DNA from: an uncultured Verrucomicrobiota bacterium
Lineage (GTDB): Bacteria; Verrucomicrobiota; Verrucomicrobiia; Palsa-1439
Direction: 5' to 3'
Length of the DNA stretch: 5,344 bases
Assembly (NCBI GenBank): GCA_903825695.1
Contig: CAIKBP010000062.1
Span: 1 to 5,344, forward strand
The notes below the pieces were generated by a model, which saw only the letters and a list, made by a program, of their open reading frames with translations, searched no databases and was not told the origin of the DNA. Of the stretch, positions 4,837 through 5,344 are shown piece after piece (the stretch's first letter is position 1; the number at the start of each line of letters is the position of its first letter). Made by a program: the position numbers and the translations under genes.

Positions 4837-5344
4837 ACTGGGCGACGATGTTGACCAGCTTGCCGGGGACGACGATGACTTTCTTGACCTGTTTGCCGGC
4901 GAGAAATTCTTTCACGCGGTCGTTGGCGAGCGCCAGCTTCTCCAGCTCGGCTTGCGATACATCGGCGGGCACTGTAAGGCGATCTCGCAACTTGCCATTG
5001 ATCTGCACGACGATGGTGATAGTGCTCTCAACGAGCAACGCGTCGTCGTGTTTCGGCCACGGTTCATATGCGAGCGACCGTTTGTGGCTCGTCCTGAGCG
5101 AAGTCGAAGGGCCTAGCTTTTCCCATAGTTCCTCCGCCAGATGCGGCGCGTACGGCGAGAGTATCAGCACGAACGGTTCGAGAAGTTTGCGCGGACGGGC
5201 CGCCTGCGCCGTGACTTCGTTGACGAAGATCATCATCTGCGAGATCGCAGTGTTGAGGGCCAGCGTGTCGGTGACTTCGGTGACTTTCTTGATTGTCTGG
5301 TGAAGTATTTTTAGCAGCTTCGCATCCGGCGCGGAATCATCGAC
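4835..5344 (-). CDS. leuS: Leucyl-tRNA synthetase, C-terminal part (5' end beyond right edge)
   Basis: The last 169 codons of LeuRS, which charges tRNA-Leu with leucine in the cytoplasm. The frame is open to the right edge, starting VDDSAPDAKLLKILHQTIKK, then NTAISQMMIFVNEV, the helical anticodon-binding region (LILSPYAPHLAEELWEKLG), YEPWPKHDD, and the C-terminal domain (VVQINGKLRDRLTVP ... VKKVIVVPGKLVNIVAQ). The ending VPGKLVN(I/L)V is typical of bacterial LeuRS. The HIGH and KMSKS catalytic motifs are outside the window. Between EKLG and HKRSLAYEPWP lie eight extra residues, PSTSLRTS, that family members generally lack at this point; they are encoded by a short repeat described separately. 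The frame is unbroken across it, and no truncation is seen. Confidence 0.96.
   Translation of the reverse strand, partial: VDDSAPDAKLLKILHQTIKKVTEVTDTLALNTAISQMMIFVNEVTAQAARPRKLLEPFVLILSPYAPHLAEELWEKLGPSTSLRTSHKRSLAYEPWPKHDDALLVESTITIVVQINGKLRDRLTVPADVSQAELEKLALANDRVKEFLAGKQVKKVIVVPGKLVNIVAQ
5087..5110 (-). repeat. Short in-frame repeat element inserted in leuS
   Basis: On the minus strand the 24 bases begin CCTTCGACTTCGCTCAGG and end ACGAGC, encoding PSTSLRTS. It contains small dyads: GCTC-AGGAC-GAGC, and CGA/TCG around CT. Read the other way it gives LVLSEVEG or ARPERSRR, peptides I recall as recurrent in proteins predicted from environmental bacterial genomes, which suggests a dispersed repeat family. 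It has no stop codon in the leuS frame and a length divisible by three, so it is tolerated at the junction between the anticodon-binding and C-terminal domains. It is the only copy in this window. The repeat-family statement is from memory and not verified here. Confidence 0.6.

Overview
The window is a compact stretch of bacterial chromosome with moderate-to-high GC content. It carries seven clearly coding genes, one partial gene start at the left edge and one uncertain small gene. There are no rRNA or tRNA genes, transposases, CRISPR arrays or phage genes. The gene content (LemA/M48 pair, MazG, Alr, LeuRS) is housekeeping. The protein wording and the short in-frame repeat inside leuS resemble environmental, PVC-type genomes (possibly Verrucomicrobiota), but no marker here fixes the phylum, so this is a weak inference.

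Left block (1-1141, minus strand): a probable operon reads leftward. A TTGACA-17-CATGAT promoter drives a small twin zinc-ribbon (zf-TFIIB type) protein. Eighteen bases after its stop comes lemA (membrane-anchored LemA family). After a further 48 bases comes the start of a gene opening MWEQIRANH, which looks like the M48-family metalloprotease often found next to LemA. The lemA/M48 gap can form two mutually exclusive hairpins, one of which covers the ribosome-binding site of the M48 gene.

Middle block (1196-3258, plus strand): a Nudix hydrolase closely resembling eukaryotic MTH1 (8-oxo-dGTPase), a possible small basic/coiled-coil protein of unknown role, and a full-length two-domain MazG nucleoside triphosphate pyrophosphohydrolase. 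MTH1-like and MazG enzymes both clear aberrant nucleotides, so this side looks like nucleotide-pool sanitation, although a shared transcript is not shown.

Right block (3299-5344, minus strand, reading leftward): the 3' end of leuS (leucyl-tRNA synthetase), then alr (alanine racemase, D-alanine for peptidoglycan), then a 69-residue SmtA-type bacterial metallothionein. The metallothionein has 14 cysteines, its own strong promoter and a good Shine-Dalgarno. mazG and the metallothionein gene converge with only 40 bases between their stop codons.

The most interesting items are: an apparent 24-base in-frame insertion of a short dyad-containing repeat in leuS (adds PSTSLRTS); the cysteine-enriched metallothionein with a 16-bp palindrome centred on its -10 box; the MTH1-like Nudix enzyme; and the competing hairpins between lemA and the M48 gene. 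No wholly new multi-gene system could be supported.
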